From assembly GCA_012729335.1 (NCBI GenBank), contig JAAYDJ010000016.1, positions 1-64,000 of the forward strand: 64,000 nt of DNA, given 5' to 3'. Made by a program: the position numbers and the translations under genes. The notes beneath the pieces are model-generated. The model worked only from the letters and a program-made list of their open reading frames with translations. It made no database searches and was not told the origin of the DNA. The first letter of the stretch is position 1. Every line of letters starts with the position of its first letter. Of the stretch, positions 18,006 to 26,168 are shown one piece after another. Source of the DNA: Bacteroidales bacterium (lineage in GTDB: Bacteria > Bacteroidota > Bacteroidia > Bacteroidales > Prolixibacteraceae).

Positions 18006-18509
18006 TCAGTTCAATGAATACTCGCTAAGCACCTTCTCCAGTTTCTTCCGGGTGAAAAATATGCGGCTCTTCACCGTACCCAGCGGAAGATCCAGTTCAT
18101 CGGCAATCTCCTTGTATTTATATCCCTCCAGAAACATGGTGAATGGAATTCTGTAATCATCATCCAGTGACCTGATGGATCTGATGATCTCCTCGGAACG
18201 GTAGGATGAATCGGGAGAAGGATAAAAGTGACCCATCGTGTGGGGATATTCGTTGTTGGTGCTGTCAAGCGTATTCCTCGATTTGACATTCCTGCGGTAA
18301 TCGTTGATGAAAGTGTTTTTCATGATCGTATATACCCAGGCTTTGAAATTGGTATTGCTGGCAAATTTCTCACGGTTCGAAAGCGCTTTCAGCATGGTCT
18401 CCTGCACCAGGTCATCGGCTTTCTCCCTGTCGGCGGTAAGGCTCAGTGCATAATAACGAAGCTTGCTCTGCAATCCCAGAAGTGCGTTGTTGAATTGTAA
18501 CTGAGTCAT
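18006..18509 (-). CDS. ECF-type RNA polymerase sigma factor
   Basis: 167-residue extracytoplasmic-function sigma factor with only regions 2 and 4. Region 2 includes DREKADDLVQETMLKAL and NFKAWVYTIMKNTFINDYRR. Region 4 is YRIPFTMFLEGYKYKEIADELDLPLGTVKSRIFFTRKKLEKVL. No anti-sigma gene adjoins it, so it belongs to the orphan, widely conserved Bacteroidales type rather than the FecI/FecR or PUL-linked type. Its regulon is unknown. A -7 match lies 30 bp upstream of its start, and a further inverted repeat lies upstream of that. Confidence 0.92.
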   Translation of the reverse strand: MTQLQFNNALLGLQSKLRYYALSLTADREKADDLVQETMLKALSNREKFASNTNFKAWVYTIMKNTFINDYRRNVKSRNTLDSTNNEYPHTMGHFYPSPDSSYRSEEIIRSIRSLDDDYRIPFTMFLEGYKYKEIADELDLPLGTVKSRIFFTRKKLEKVLSEYSLN

Positions 18510-18538
18510 ATCGTTCTTTTTTTAATTGGTTTACACCA

Positions 18539-18546
18539 CAAAGATA
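18539..18546 (-). promoter_or_regulatory. -7 box of the ECF sigma gene
   Basis: Minus-strand TATCTTTG (18546-18539) is a full match to TAnnTTTG and implies a leader of about 20 nt before the ATG at 18509. No clean TTG is seen at -33. Confidence 0.55.
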
Positions 18547-18582
18547 GTGCATCTAATAAAATATAAAAAGGTTTTTATCACT

Positions 18583-18619
18583 TTTTGTCTAAAATTTTAT
18601 CTATTAACGATAGACAAAA
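18583..18619. repeat. Inverted repeat upstream of the ECF sigma promoter
   Basis: TTTTGTCTA (18583-18591) and TAGACAAAA (18611-18619) are perfect 9-bp inverted repeats around an A+T-rich 19-bp spacer. The element sits 37 bp upstream of the -7 box and about 95 bp before the DUF5606 promoter match, so it could be an operator serving either gene. Confidence 0.45.
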
Positions 18620-18713
18620 TTGATGATCCACCGGGAAGCCGGGATGGGTGTGGTTTTTGCCGGTGGATGTGCGGAGGTTCACCCGGGAGGTAGGGATCAT
18701 CGCATAAAATTGT

Positions 18714-18749
18714 TAGATTTGCACCGCCCGGGCTGAGGAGAAGCCCGGG
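18714..18749 (+). promoter_or_regulatory. -7 box and leader hairpin of the DUF5606 gene
   Basis: TAGATTTG (18714-18721) matches TAnnTTTG. The next bases form a perfect 8-bp hairpin, CCCGGGCT (18727-18734) with AGCCCGGG (18742-18749). The hairpin would lie at the very 5' end of the transcript, about 36 nt before the ATG. Confidence 0.5.
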
Positions 18750-18785
18750 TATGGCATTAATAACCGCAGAGAAAGAGAAAGCAAG

Positions 18786-19271
18786 ATGTTGAAAGGTATT
18801 TTATCCATTTCGGGTCAGCCCGGGCTTTTCAGGATGGTGGCAGAAGCGAAGAACAGGATTATCGTGGAATCGCTGCTCAACGGGAAGCGGATGCCGGTGA
18901 GTTCTACGGCCAGGGTGAGTTCGCTTGAGGACATTGCCGTGTACACTTCGGGAGGGGACCTGCCTTTAAAGGAGATTCTAAGGAAGATTTCCGCCCGCGA
19001 AGCGGGGGGAGCGGCCATCCATCCCAAGGCCGGCGACCAGGAGATCAGGCGTTATTTTGAGGAGGTGATACCCGACTATGACCGCGAGAGGGTATACATT
19101 TCCGATATCCGCAAGATAATAATATGGTATAACCTTCTTCAGGAAAAAGGGTTGCTCGACTTCAGCGAAGAGGAAGCGGAAGGAACCGGAGACGGGACTG
19201 GAGCAGGTAATCCGGACATTCCTGAGGCGAAAATGGACATTGAGGAGGAAAAGGAAGCTTCAGAAGAATGA
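18786..19271 (+). CDS. DUF5606 domain protein
   Basis: 161 residues; the family is conserved in Bacteroidota and has no established function. The N-terminal ~135 residues (MLKGILSISGQPGLFRMVAEAKN, VSSLEDIAVYTSGGDLPLKEIL, YFEEVIPDYDRERVYISDIRKIIIWYN) fit the DUF5606 domain: a small beta-rich domain with an SH3-like start followed by a helical part. The C-terminal ~28 residues are an acidic, disordered tail rich in E, G and D. The last 12 bp overlap the 3' end of the convergent exonuclease gene. It is soluble, with no signal peptide. Confidence 0.85.
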   Translation: MLKGILSISGQPGLFRMVAEAKNRIIVESLLNGKRMPVSSTARVSSLEDIAVYTSGGDLPLKEILRKISAREAGGAAIHPKAGDQEIRRYFEEVIPDYDRERVYISDIRKIIIWYNLLQEKGLLDFSEEEAEGTGDGTGAGNPDIPEAKMDIEEEKEASEE

Positions 19272-19802
19272 GGCTGTTTTTCCCGGGGAAGCGCGCATGG
19301 CGGCCTCTCTGTTTTTCTCCAGGAGGATTTCGAAGAGTCTGACGGTGGCCAGGGCGTCTCCTGCGGCGCGGTGACGTCCTTCGATTCCGATGCCCAGGTC
19401 GGCGCAGAGGCGCCCCAGCGAATAGGAGGGGTGCCCCGGCAGCAATTTCCGGGAGAGCTGCACCGTGCAGAGTTTCTTACGCCGGAAATCATACCCCAGC
19501 CTGAGAAATTCCTCCCTGATGAAACTGTAATCAAAATGTACATTATGGGCCACGAAAATCTTTCCTGCGGTCATCTCCGCCAGCTGCCCCGCAATTTCGT
19601 AAAACCGGGGCGCCCGTGCCACCATTTCATTGGTGATGCCCGTCAGCCGCGACACGGGAAGGGGAATATCCATTTCGGGGTTGATCAGCGTGGAAAAGGA
19701 ACCTGTGATCCTTTCTCCATTATGAACATAAACGGCTAACTCGGTTATTTTCCCGTATTTATAAACAGTTCCGGTAGTCTCAATATCAATGATTGTGAAC
19801 AA
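19260..19802 (-). CDS. DnaQ-like 3'-5' exonuclease (DEDDh)
   Basis: 180-residue exonuclease of the Pol III epsilon superfamily. Exo I is IIDIETTG with D6 and E8; Exo II lies around IFVAHNVHFDYSFI; Exo III is GRHRAAGDALATVRLFEIL with the histidine and final aspartate, so the DEDDh set appears complete. It is not fused to a GIY-YIG nuclease as in many Bacteroidota homologues, and it lacks a polymerase-binding clamp motif that I can recognise. Likely roles are proofreading or RNA/DNA trimming; which one is unknown. It converges on the DUF5606 gene with a 12-bp 3' overlap. Confidence 0.88.
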   Translation of the reverse strand: MFTIIDIETTGTVYKYGKITELAVYVHNGERITGSFSTLINPEMDIPLPVSRLTGITNEMVARAPRFYEIAGQLAEMTAGKIFVAHNVHFDYSFIREEFLRLGYDFRRKKLCTVQLSRKLLPGHPSYSLGRLCADLGIGIEGRHRAAGDALATVRLFEILLEKNREAAMRASPGKTASFF

Positions 19803-19873
19803 TGTTGAAAAAATATAGGTTAATTATGCTTGATATATGACGTGGTCGCCTGTAAAGATTAAAAATAATTATT

Positions 19874-19881
19874 TAGTTTTG
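19874..19881 (+). promoter_or_regulatory. -7 box candidate for the OmpA-family gene
   Basis: TAGTTTTG fits TAnnTTTG, 73 bp before the OmpA ATG, in a strongly A+T-rich spacer. No TTG is seen at the usual -33 distance. Confidence 0.4.
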
Positions 19882-19954
19882 TATAACGGTTTTGCACGAA
19901 TTGTTTAATTTTATATATTGCTGAAAATTAAAATCAACTTTAAATTTTACTAAT

Positions 19955-21334
19955 ATGAGAAAACTTACACTATTATTCTTTGCTAACCTACTGACGCTCA
20001 TGGTGATGGCGCAAACCGCCGACAACAAGTGGGCGCTCGGTTTAGGTGCAGGTCCCTACTTCTCCCACAGGCAGGAGTTATTAGGCGGGGTAGAGCAGAG
20101 CGCCTGGAAGAGCCTTTTCCTTACCTCGGAATTGTCGCTCGGCAGGTATCTCACGCCCTCCTTTGATGCCGTTTTAAAAGGGAATATCGGGTTCCGTAAT
20201 CTGGAGCTGGCCAGCTCGGGCGACAAGGCCAAAACCGACTTCACCAATGTAGCCCTTAACCTGAAGTACAAACTGGCCAACGATATCCTTTTTTCCTCCG
20301 ATGCCAAAATCCAGCCCTATCTCTTTGCCGGTCCCTCTATGTTGACCGACAACGATGATGTCAAACTGGACTTCAACGGTGGTCTGGGTTTCAAATTCCC
20401 CGTTGGAAGCGGCAAGAACAACTTCTATCTGGAAGGCAAGTATCTCGATGGTCTGAAACCGGGTCTTGAGCCCAATTATAGTCCCGATGGGATTACCGAC
20501 ATCAAGGACAACCATGTGGCCATTACCGCCGGTATGGAATTCGGACTTGGGAAAGCCAAGGACAGCGATGGCGACGGCGTGCCCGACAGGAAGGACAAAT
20601 GTCCCAACACCCCGGCAGGTGTCGCCGTGGATGCCGATGGCTGTCCGCTCGACAGGGATGGTGACGGTGTGCCCGACTATAAGGACGACTGCCCCGACAC
20701 CCCGGGTCTGGCCAGCCTCAACGGCTGTCCTGACAAGGATGGTGACGGTATCGCCGACCACCTCGACGATTGCCCCGATGTGCCGGGTCTGAAGAAATTC
20801 AACGGATGCCCCGACACCGACGGTGACGGTGTGCCCGATCCCAAGGATGAGTGCCCCGATACCCCGAAAGGATGTGCCGTGGATGCCAAGGGTTGCCCGC
20901 TGGACAGCGACGGTGACGGCGTGATCGACTGCGAAGACCAGTGCCCCAACCAGCCCGGTCCCAAGGAAAACAAAGGCTGCCCCATCACCTGCGTTGACTT
21001 CGACGTAGATCCCGTGTACTTCGACTTCGACAGGGCCACCCTCCGCCCCGAAGGCCAGGCTGCCCTGGATGCCTTCATGGCCAAACTGGGTGACTGCAAG
21101 AACTACGAAGTGGTGGTCAATGGACATACCTGCAGCATCGGTTCCACCCGCTACAACCAGGGCCTCTCCGAAAGACGCGCCCAGGAAGTGGTCAAATACC
21201 TCATCACCAAGGGTATGAACAACGCCTACATCGGCTCCAAAGGCTATGGCGAAACCCAACCCGCCGTGCCCAACACCAACAAGGCCAACAGGGAGAAAAA
21301 CCGCAGGGCCGAAATCGACCTGACCATCAAATAA
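19955..21334 (+). CDS. OmpA-family outer-membrane protein with TSP3 repeats
   Basis: 459 residues. Signal peptide MRKLTLLFFANLLTLMVMAQ, then an eight-strand-type beta barrel (~25-200), then four to five thrombospondin type 3 repeats (DSDGDGVPDRKDKCPNTP and similar), whose alternating aspartates bind calcium and form a stiff linker. The C-terminal OmpA domain (PVYFDFDRATLRPEGQAAL, then SERRAQEVVKYL and NREKNRRAEI) binds peptidoglycan. It is likely a major structural protein tethering the outer membrane to the cell wall. It is monocistronic, with a strong terminator directly after it. The long opposite-strand open frame here is an artefact of GC-biased codons. Confidence 0.94.
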   Translation: MRKLTLLFFANLLTLMVMAQTADNKWALGLGAGPYFSHRQELLGGVEQSAWKSLFLTSELSLGRYLTPSFDAVLKGNIGFRNLELASSGDKAKTDFTNVALNLKYKLANDILFSSDAKIQPYLFAGPSMLTDNDDVKLDFNGGLGFKFPVGSGKNNFYLEGKYLDGLKPGLEPNYSPDGITDIKDNHVAITAGMEFGLGKAKDSDGDGVPDRKDKCPNTPAGVAVDADGCPLDRDGDGVPDYKDDCPDTPGLASLNGCPDKDGDGIADHLDDCPDVPGLKKFNGCPDTDGDGVPDPKDECPDTPKGCAVDAKGCPLDSDGDGVIDCEDQCPNQPGPKENKGCPITCVDFDVDPVYFDFDRATLRPEGQAALDAFMAKLGDCKNYEVVVNGHTCSIGSTRYNQGLSERRAQEVVKYLITKGMNNAYIGSKGYGETQPAVPNTNKANREKNRRAEIDLTIK

Positions 21335-21372
21335 CATCCGGCTTCCGGAAACACGGAAACCGAACCGTTATC

Positions 21373-21410
21373 GAAAAAGGCTGTCGCTACCGACAGCCTT
21401 TTTCCTTTTT
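21373..21410 (+). terminator. Rho-independent terminator after the OmpA gene
   Basis: A perfect 14-bp stem (21373-21386 with 21391-21404) with loop CTAC, ending in a T-rich run through 21410. A textbook intrinsic terminator 39 bp after the stop codon. Confidence 0.92.
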
Positions 21411-21535
21411 ATCCCCTGTGCGCGGCCAAAAAATGAGGCCAAATCCTTTTTTTATTCATAAAATGTTCATAATTTACGAAAAGGAATTCAGCCTCAGCGT
21501 TGGATTTCGAAGTGTTGTTTTATTGAGCTCTTTTT

Positions 21536-21928
21536 ATGAATTTGTTTGTAGCAAAACTGAGTCCGGCCACGACTGGCCAGGATTTGGAAAAACTCTTCCG
21601 GGAGTTTGGGGAAGTGGTTTCCGCCAAGGTCATTTTTGACAGGGAAACCGGTAATTCCAAGGGGTATGGGTTTGTGGAGATGAAGAACGATGCGGAGGCC
21701 CTGGCGGCTGTGGAGGCTCTGAATGGGTCGGAGGTAGACGGCCGGGAGATCGTGGTCAAGGAAGCACGACCGCGTGACGAACAACAGGGGCCTCCCCGCA
21801 GGGGTTTTGCTCCCCGCCACGGAGAAGGCGGCTCCAGGTATGGTGAAGGCGGCCCCCGCCATGGGGATGGCGGCTCCAGGTACGGCGAGGGACCCCGCAG
21901 AAACCACCAGGGTCCGCGGTACTCCTGA
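21536..21928 (+). CDS. RRM-type RNA-binding protein
   Basis: 130 residues with one RNA recognition motif (~residues 1-80): RNP2 is LFVAKL (3-8) and RNP1 is KGYGFVEM (42-49) with the aromatic residues that stack on RNA. The C-terminal ~45 residues are a low-complexity G/R/P/H-rich tail built from repeats such as RHGEGGSRYGEGG, resembling RGG boxes. Such proteins are abundant in Bacteroidota, where Hfq and cold-shock proteins are often missing, and may act as RNA chaperones or post-transcriptional regulators. It is monocistronic and followed by a 289-bp repeat-rich spacer. Confidence 0.92.
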   Translation: MNLFVAKLSPATTGQDLEKLFREFGEVVSAKVIFDRETGNSKGYGFVEMKNDAEALAAVEALNGSEVDGREIVVKEARPRDEQQGPPRRGFAPRHGEGGSRYGEGGPRHGDGGSRYGEGPRRNHQGPRYS

Positions 21929-21991
21929 CGCCGGGTACGGGCAGGTCAGGGCCTCTTCCGTGAAGCCTTAAGGGCATCTGGCCAAAGCGAA

Positions 21992-22090
21992 GGGATTTCA
22001 CTGCAGCGGGCTTCAGTCGACAAAGAAATTTCACCGCAGCGGGATTCCGGCGGCAGAAAGGTTTCACCGCAGCGGGATTCCGGTGGCAGA
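21992..22090. repeat. Three tandem 33-bp GC-rich repeats
   Basis: Units 21992-22024, 22025-22057 and 22058-22090 share TTTCACCGCAGCGGG followed by a variable CTTC/ATTCC stretch. The last two units differ at only a few positions; the first is more diverged. A decayed fourth unit may follow (22091-22123). The 33-bp period keeps an open frame on the minus strand, but no start or homology supports a gene. Confidence 0.75.
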
Positions 22091-22139
22091 GGGGACTTTG
22101 CGGGGCCGTGTGGTTCCGGTGAGGCGGTAAAACATCATT

Positions 22140-22188
22140 GAATACCGGCAAGCGCTTTCCCCGCTGCTCTGCGGCGGGAAGTTTCAAT
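22140..22188. repeat. Dispersed intergenic repeat, copy A
   Basis: This ~49-bp segment aligns with 41381-41430, by eye about three quarters identical, sharing GGC-AGCGC-TTCCCC blocks and ending TTTCAAT. Both copies lie 30-36 bp beyond the stop codon of a leftward gene. The central CTGCGGCGGG word resembles the nearby 33-bp units. Confidence 0.55.
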
Positions 22189-22217
22189 CAGCAGAAGATG
22201 GCCGAAGCAGCAGCTTC

Positions 22218-25200
22218 TCATGGGAGCAGCGAAGGCGCCTGCCACAAACGGCTGCCCGAAGAATCCCTGAGGGCCACCTCAAACCCGGGCTGCAGGCTGA
22301 AGGCTCCTGAACGTCCCTGTATATCCAGGGCGAGATAGCCGATCTGGTGTTCCTGATAACCCTCAAGGGTCGCAGTGATACGGAGCACGGCTTCCCTGCA
22401 GGCCTCCTCCGGGAGCATGCCCTGGCGCATGAATTCCACCACCAGAAATGCGCCCAGGGTTTTCATCACGAGTTCTCCGGAGCCTGTAGCCACGGCACCC
22501 CCCACACGGCCATCGACATAGATGCCCGCACCGGGAAGGGGAGAGTCCCCCACCCTCCCGTTCATCTTAAAAGCCATGCCGCTGGTCGTCGTCGCCCCGC
22601 AGAGCCTTCCCCGGCTGTCGAGGGCCAGAAGACCAATGGTGTCATGGTTGCGGAGGATCTCCTTTTCGATATTGATGACCGGCTTAAAGCGGGCCCCTTC
22701 CTGTTTCCACTGCCGCCAGGCTTTTCGTGCTGCCGGGGTGAGCAGTTTTTCTTTCCGGAATCCCTCGGACAGAGCGAAATCAAGGGCCCCTTTACCTGTG
22801 AGCAGCACGTGGGGGGTTTTTTCCATTACCCGCCGGGCTACGGAGATGGGATGCCTGATCTCTTCGAGGCAGGCCACAGCACCGGCATTCCCCTTTTCAT
22901 CCATGATGCAGGCATCGAGGGTTACTCTGCCGCGGGCATCGGGTAAACCGCCATACCCCACGGAAATGATGGCAGGGTCGGCCTCCGGTACCCGGGCTCC
23001 CGCTTCCACGGCATCCAGGGCATACCCCTGTGCCGCCAGATGTTCCCACGCGGCTTCGTTGGCAGATACCCCAAACCCCCAGGTAGAGACCACCACGGGA
23101 ACGCCCTCTCCTTTTGCAGGGAAAAGGGCTGCACCTTCTCCATCCGGTGCCGGCAGCTCCCCGTGAGCCATCCCACCGGTTCCTTCAGGGAGAAGTCCGC
23201 CCGTGGCTCCTCCCGGGAACACCGGGAAGGCCGGAGGCCCCAGGTAACTCTTGCGAACCCCTCCCATATCAAGGATGATCTTCTGCACCACCACCCCGGG
23301 ATCTATCCGCCCCAGTTTCAGCACATGTTTGCCGGGAGTGTTTATCTGGTGACGGCTGGTCACATAAATCGCATTGTCGCGCATCCATTGTTCCCACTGG
23401 CGGTTGTCGTACCTGCCATGAACGGGCAGGATCTGCGGGGGCTGGTCGTCAAAGGAGAGGGCGATCCGGTGGCCCGGGCCATAATAGTTGAGGGAGGGTG
23501 AAAGCACCAGGGTAACGGTGACCTCTCCGGGGGTAAACACCCAGAGGTCGTATTCCAGGGAGGCCCCGGGGCCCGGAAGGGTATCGGCGGGGGCTGTCAC
23601 CGGGAAAGTGGTCATCGCGGAGTGGGTTCTGCCCAATTGGGGGATTTCCTCCCACTTTACGCCGGCGTAACCCGACTTGCGGGCATAGTGGGCGGCTTCC
23701 ATGGCGATGTGTCCGTTGCTTTCGGCGAATCCGCGAAAACCGGCAGGGAAAGGCGCCGGCCGGAAAACCTCCACAAGCAGCACGATGCGCTCCCCGCCCG
23801 AGGAGAGAATGGTCACCGGAAGGGTATGCCTGCCCTCGGGAACCTTTGAGGCATCAAGTGTAAACCAGATCCGCTCCTCCGTGGTGAGGATTCCCTCCCG
23901 GGGAGAGATCCGCAGCCACGGCACAGACGCAGAAAGGGACCAGGCAAAGGGCTCCGTTCCGGCATTGAAGATTTCGGCATAGACCGAATCATTCTGGTAG
24001 GTATCCAGCACCGGAAGCATCCGGGCGGTATCTCCCGCCTCCAGGAAGGATTCGGACCCTTCAGGGGCCACACGCATGATGCTCTTCGCCGGAAGGGTGA
24101 TCTTCGTCGTCCGGGGGATGAAGTTCCGCGGAGGTTCCTGCCACATGAAATAGCCGATGTGGGTTTGGTCCATCATGTGGTTCCATTTGCCACCGGCCAT
24201 ATCGTGGTTATACCATCGGGTCAGCAGGGAGTCGCGCAGGAAGAGCTCAGTGGTGCGTGCCGCCAGGGTGTTGGTGGCTGCTCTCCCCTGGGAGGCATAA
24301 AGGCGGTTGCGGCCTGCCGTCACGTAGAGGTCGTGGAGGTTGGCGCAGGCCACCACGGGAAAGAGCACCAGCTGGTCATAGGCATCGTGGAATTCCCGGG
24401 GCAGCCGTTCACGCAGGGCCCGGGCTTCGCTAGCCAGGGCGTTGTATTCTGCGGCAGCCCGCTCCGCCTCCCTGTAATGGAGTGGGCTGTAGGTGTGGGG
24501 ATCCAGCAATTCGGGTTTACGGCGACCGTTGAACCGGGTGTATCCGTCGATCAGCCGGGCAATGTCACCGGCATGCGCACTGCCAAAGGTCGCCCCGGCC
24601 CATTCCCGCGTGTAACCGGCCATCCGGGCCGAAGTCATCGCCCCCGGATCCCAGGCCATATCCAGAAAAAACTGAATGGGGAATTCCATGGGTTTGATAT
24701 CCCCCACATTGACAATCCAGATACGGTCGACACCATGGGCCCAGGTAAGATGCATCTGTTCCCAGACCCGGGATATAGGATTGGTGTTGAGCCATTTATA
24801 GTTCCTCGGGCCTCCAACGTAGTCAAAATGGTAATACATTCCATAGCCTCCGCTGCGGGGGAGCGATCCCGGCCGGGGCAGTTTCCGCACGTTACCCCAG
24901 TTGTCATCACAGAGCATCAGGGTCACATCGTCGGGAACCCGCATCCCCAGGTCATAATAATCCTGGACCTCCTTGTAGAGGGCCCACACCTGGGGGGTTT
25001 GGGAGGCTTCCTTGCCGGTCACCTCCCCGATGATCTTCCGCTGGTCGGCGATGATCTCCTCCAACAGGGAGATATCGGCCTCGCGGCTCATGGGTTCATC
25101 GCCGTCGCCACGCATCCCCACCGTCACCAGGCTTTCAAACTTTCCCATCCTCGAAATACCTGAACGCCAGAACTCCCTGAGCACTTCAGGATTTTCGCGG

Positions 25201-26087
25201 TAGTTCCACTTTCCACTGCCATAACGGCGCCATTCATCGTGGGCACGCATCATCGGCTCATGGTGGGAAGTACCGATGACCACCCCGTATTCGTCGGCGA
25301 GTTGCGGATTCAGGGGATCATCATCGTAAAAGGCACGCCCCCACATGGCTGGCCACAGGAAATTACCCTTCATGCGGAGGATCAGCTCGAATACCCGCTC
25401 ATAGAACCGGTGGTTGAAGGAGCCGTAGTTTTCGTGGACCCATCCGCTGAGTGCCGGCGCTTCGTCGTTGATAAATATGCCGCGGTACCTGACCTTCGGG
25501 GAGCCGATCACGATCCTGGTCGGGGGGATATACAGGTCAGCGGCCTTTTTAACAGGCACATCTGCCCACCATGTCCAGGGGGAAACTCCGACAGACGCCG
25601 AAAGGTCATACATCCCGAAGATGGTGCCCCGCATATCGCTGCCGGCAATCACCAGGGCTTTCTTCACCCCCGGGAAAGGCTTGTGCACCACCTCAATCAG
25701 GGTGGATTCCCACCGGCCCCGGATCTCTCCAGGATTAATTTTCCCGCGCGCCGAGAGATCGTCGATCAGCGGGCATTTGCCCAGAGTCCCGGCGATCACT
25801 ATAAAGGGATGGCCTGCCGGCACCTGGCCGGCCACCAGGACCGATCCGCCGCTCACAGCTTCAAGGTCTTGCCGCAGGGCTTCCGCAGCCCGCAATACCC
25901 CGGGCTCCCCGGCATCACTGACCACCACGGGAATGACCTGGTGATCCGAAATCAACGGAAACGATTCCCGGACCGGCACTCCGGAAACGGGGATACTCCC
26001 CCTGAAGGAAAAGGATACCGCCGGCATGGCCAGCACCAAAAGCCCCGCCATCATCAGGAGCCCCCGCTTCATAAATCTGGTTTGCAT
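22218..26087 (-). CDS. GH115 alpha-glucuronidase fused to glycosylasparaginase
   Basis: One uninterrupted 1289-residue frame holding two enzymes. After a signal peptide (RGLLMMAGLLVLAMPAVSFS), residues ~30-955 form a GH115 protein: the family removes 4-O-methylglucuronate from xylan. Family-like stretches include RYRGIFINDEAPALSGW, GNFLWPAMWGRAFYDDD and GTSHHEPMMRAHDEW, and the C-terminal GH115 domain ends near YLGPP. A Gly/Pro-rich linker (~956-994) leads to a complete N-terminal nucleophile aspartylglucosaminidase (995-1289): VVVSTWGFGVSANEAAW, VEAGARVPEADPAI, VGYGGLPDARGRVTLDACI. The self-cleavage site is N-H-D|T-I-G, with nucleophile Thr1150 (codon 22640-22638). Cleavage would release a 140-residue beta chain while the alpha chain stays attached to GH115. 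No other xylan-degradation gene adjoins it. Confidence 0.88.
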   Translation of the reverse strand: MQTRFMKRGLLMMAGLLVLAMPAVSFSFRGSIPVSGVPVRESFPLISDHQVIPVVVSDAGEPGVLRAAEALRQDLEAVSGGSVLVAGQVPAGHPFIVIAGTLGKCPLIDDLSARGKINPGEIRGRWESTLIEVVHKPFPGVKKALVIAGSDMRGTIFGMYDLSASVGVSPWTWWADVPVKKAADLYIPPTRIVIGSPKVRYRGIFINDEAPALSGWVHENYGSFNHRFYERVFELILRMKGNFLWPAMWGRAFYDDDPLNPQLADEYGVVIGTSHHEPMMRAHDEWRRYGSGKWNYRENPEVLREFWRSGISRMGKFESLVTVGMRGDGDEPMSREADISLLEEIIADQRKIIGEVTGKEASQTPQVWALYKEVQDYYDLGMRVPDDVTLMLCDDNWGNVRKLPRPGSLPRSGGYGMYYHFDYVGGPRNYKWLNTNPISRVWEQMHLTWAHGVDRIWIVNVGDIKPMEFPIQFFLDMAWDPGAMTSARMAGYTREWAGATFGSAHAGDIARLIDGYTRFNGRRKPELLDPHTYSPLHYREAERAAAEYNALASEARALRERLPREFHDAYDQLVLFPVVACANLHDLYVTAGRNRLYASQGRAATNTLAARTTELFLRDSLLTRWYNHDMAGGKWNHMMDQTHIGYFMWQEPPRNFIPRTTKITLPAKSIMRVAPEGSESFLEAGDTARMLPVLDTYQNDSVYAEIFNAGTEPFAWSLSASVPWLRISPREGILTTEERIWFTLDASKVPEGRHTLPVTILSSGGERIVLLVEVFRPAPFPAGFRGFAESNGHIAMEAAHYARKSGYAGVKWEEIPQLGRTHSAMTTFPVTAPADTLPGPGASLEYDLWVFTPGEVTVTLVLSPSLNYYGPGHRIALSFDDQPPQILPVHGRYDNRQWEQWMRDNAIYVTSRHQINTPGKHVLKLGRIDPGVVVQKIILDMGGVRKSYLGPPAFPVFPGGATGGLLPEGTGGMAHGELPAPDGEGAALFPAKGEGVPVVVSTWGFGVSANEAAWEHLAAQGYALDAVEAGARVPEADPAIISVGYGGLPDARGRVTLDACIMDEKGNAGAVACLEEIRHPISVARRVMEKTPHVLLTGKGALDFALSEGFRKEKLLTPAARKAWRQWKQEGARFKPVINIEKEILRNHDTIGLLALDSRGRLCGATTTSGMAFKMNGRVGDSPLPGAGIYVDGRVGGAVATGSGELVMKTLGAFLVVEFMRQGMLPEEACREAVLRITATLEGYQEHQIGYLALDIQGRSGAFSLQPGFEVALRDSSGSRLWQAPSLLP

Positions 26088-26120
26088 GGATGTGAAAAAT
26101 TGGTTCTTTGGGCGAATTTA

Positions 26121-26148
26121 CAAAAAAAAACCCGGGAGAATCCCGGGT
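26121..26148 (-). terminator. Rho-independent terminator after sucB
   Basis: On the minus strand an 8-bp stem (26148-26141 with 26137-26130, loop TTC) is followed by an uninterrupted T-run (26129-26121). It lies 21 bp beyond the sucB stop and insulates the following GH115-asparaginase gene. Confidence 0.9.
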
Positions 26149-26168
26149 ATGCCATCATCGGGCGGTCG

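Noticed and set aside
20174-21337. 387-codon minus-strand frame opposite the OmpA gene
   Set aside because: Its G/V/H-rich repeats mirror the TSP3 repeats of the real gene, which has signal peptide, OmpA domain and terminator.
21756-22187. Minus-strand frame of 143 codons with 11-residue repeats RNPAAVK over the 33-bp repeats
   Set aside because: The 33-bp period alone keeps the frame open. It runs antisense into the RRM gene and has no supporting start or homology, so I treat the repeats as non-coding.
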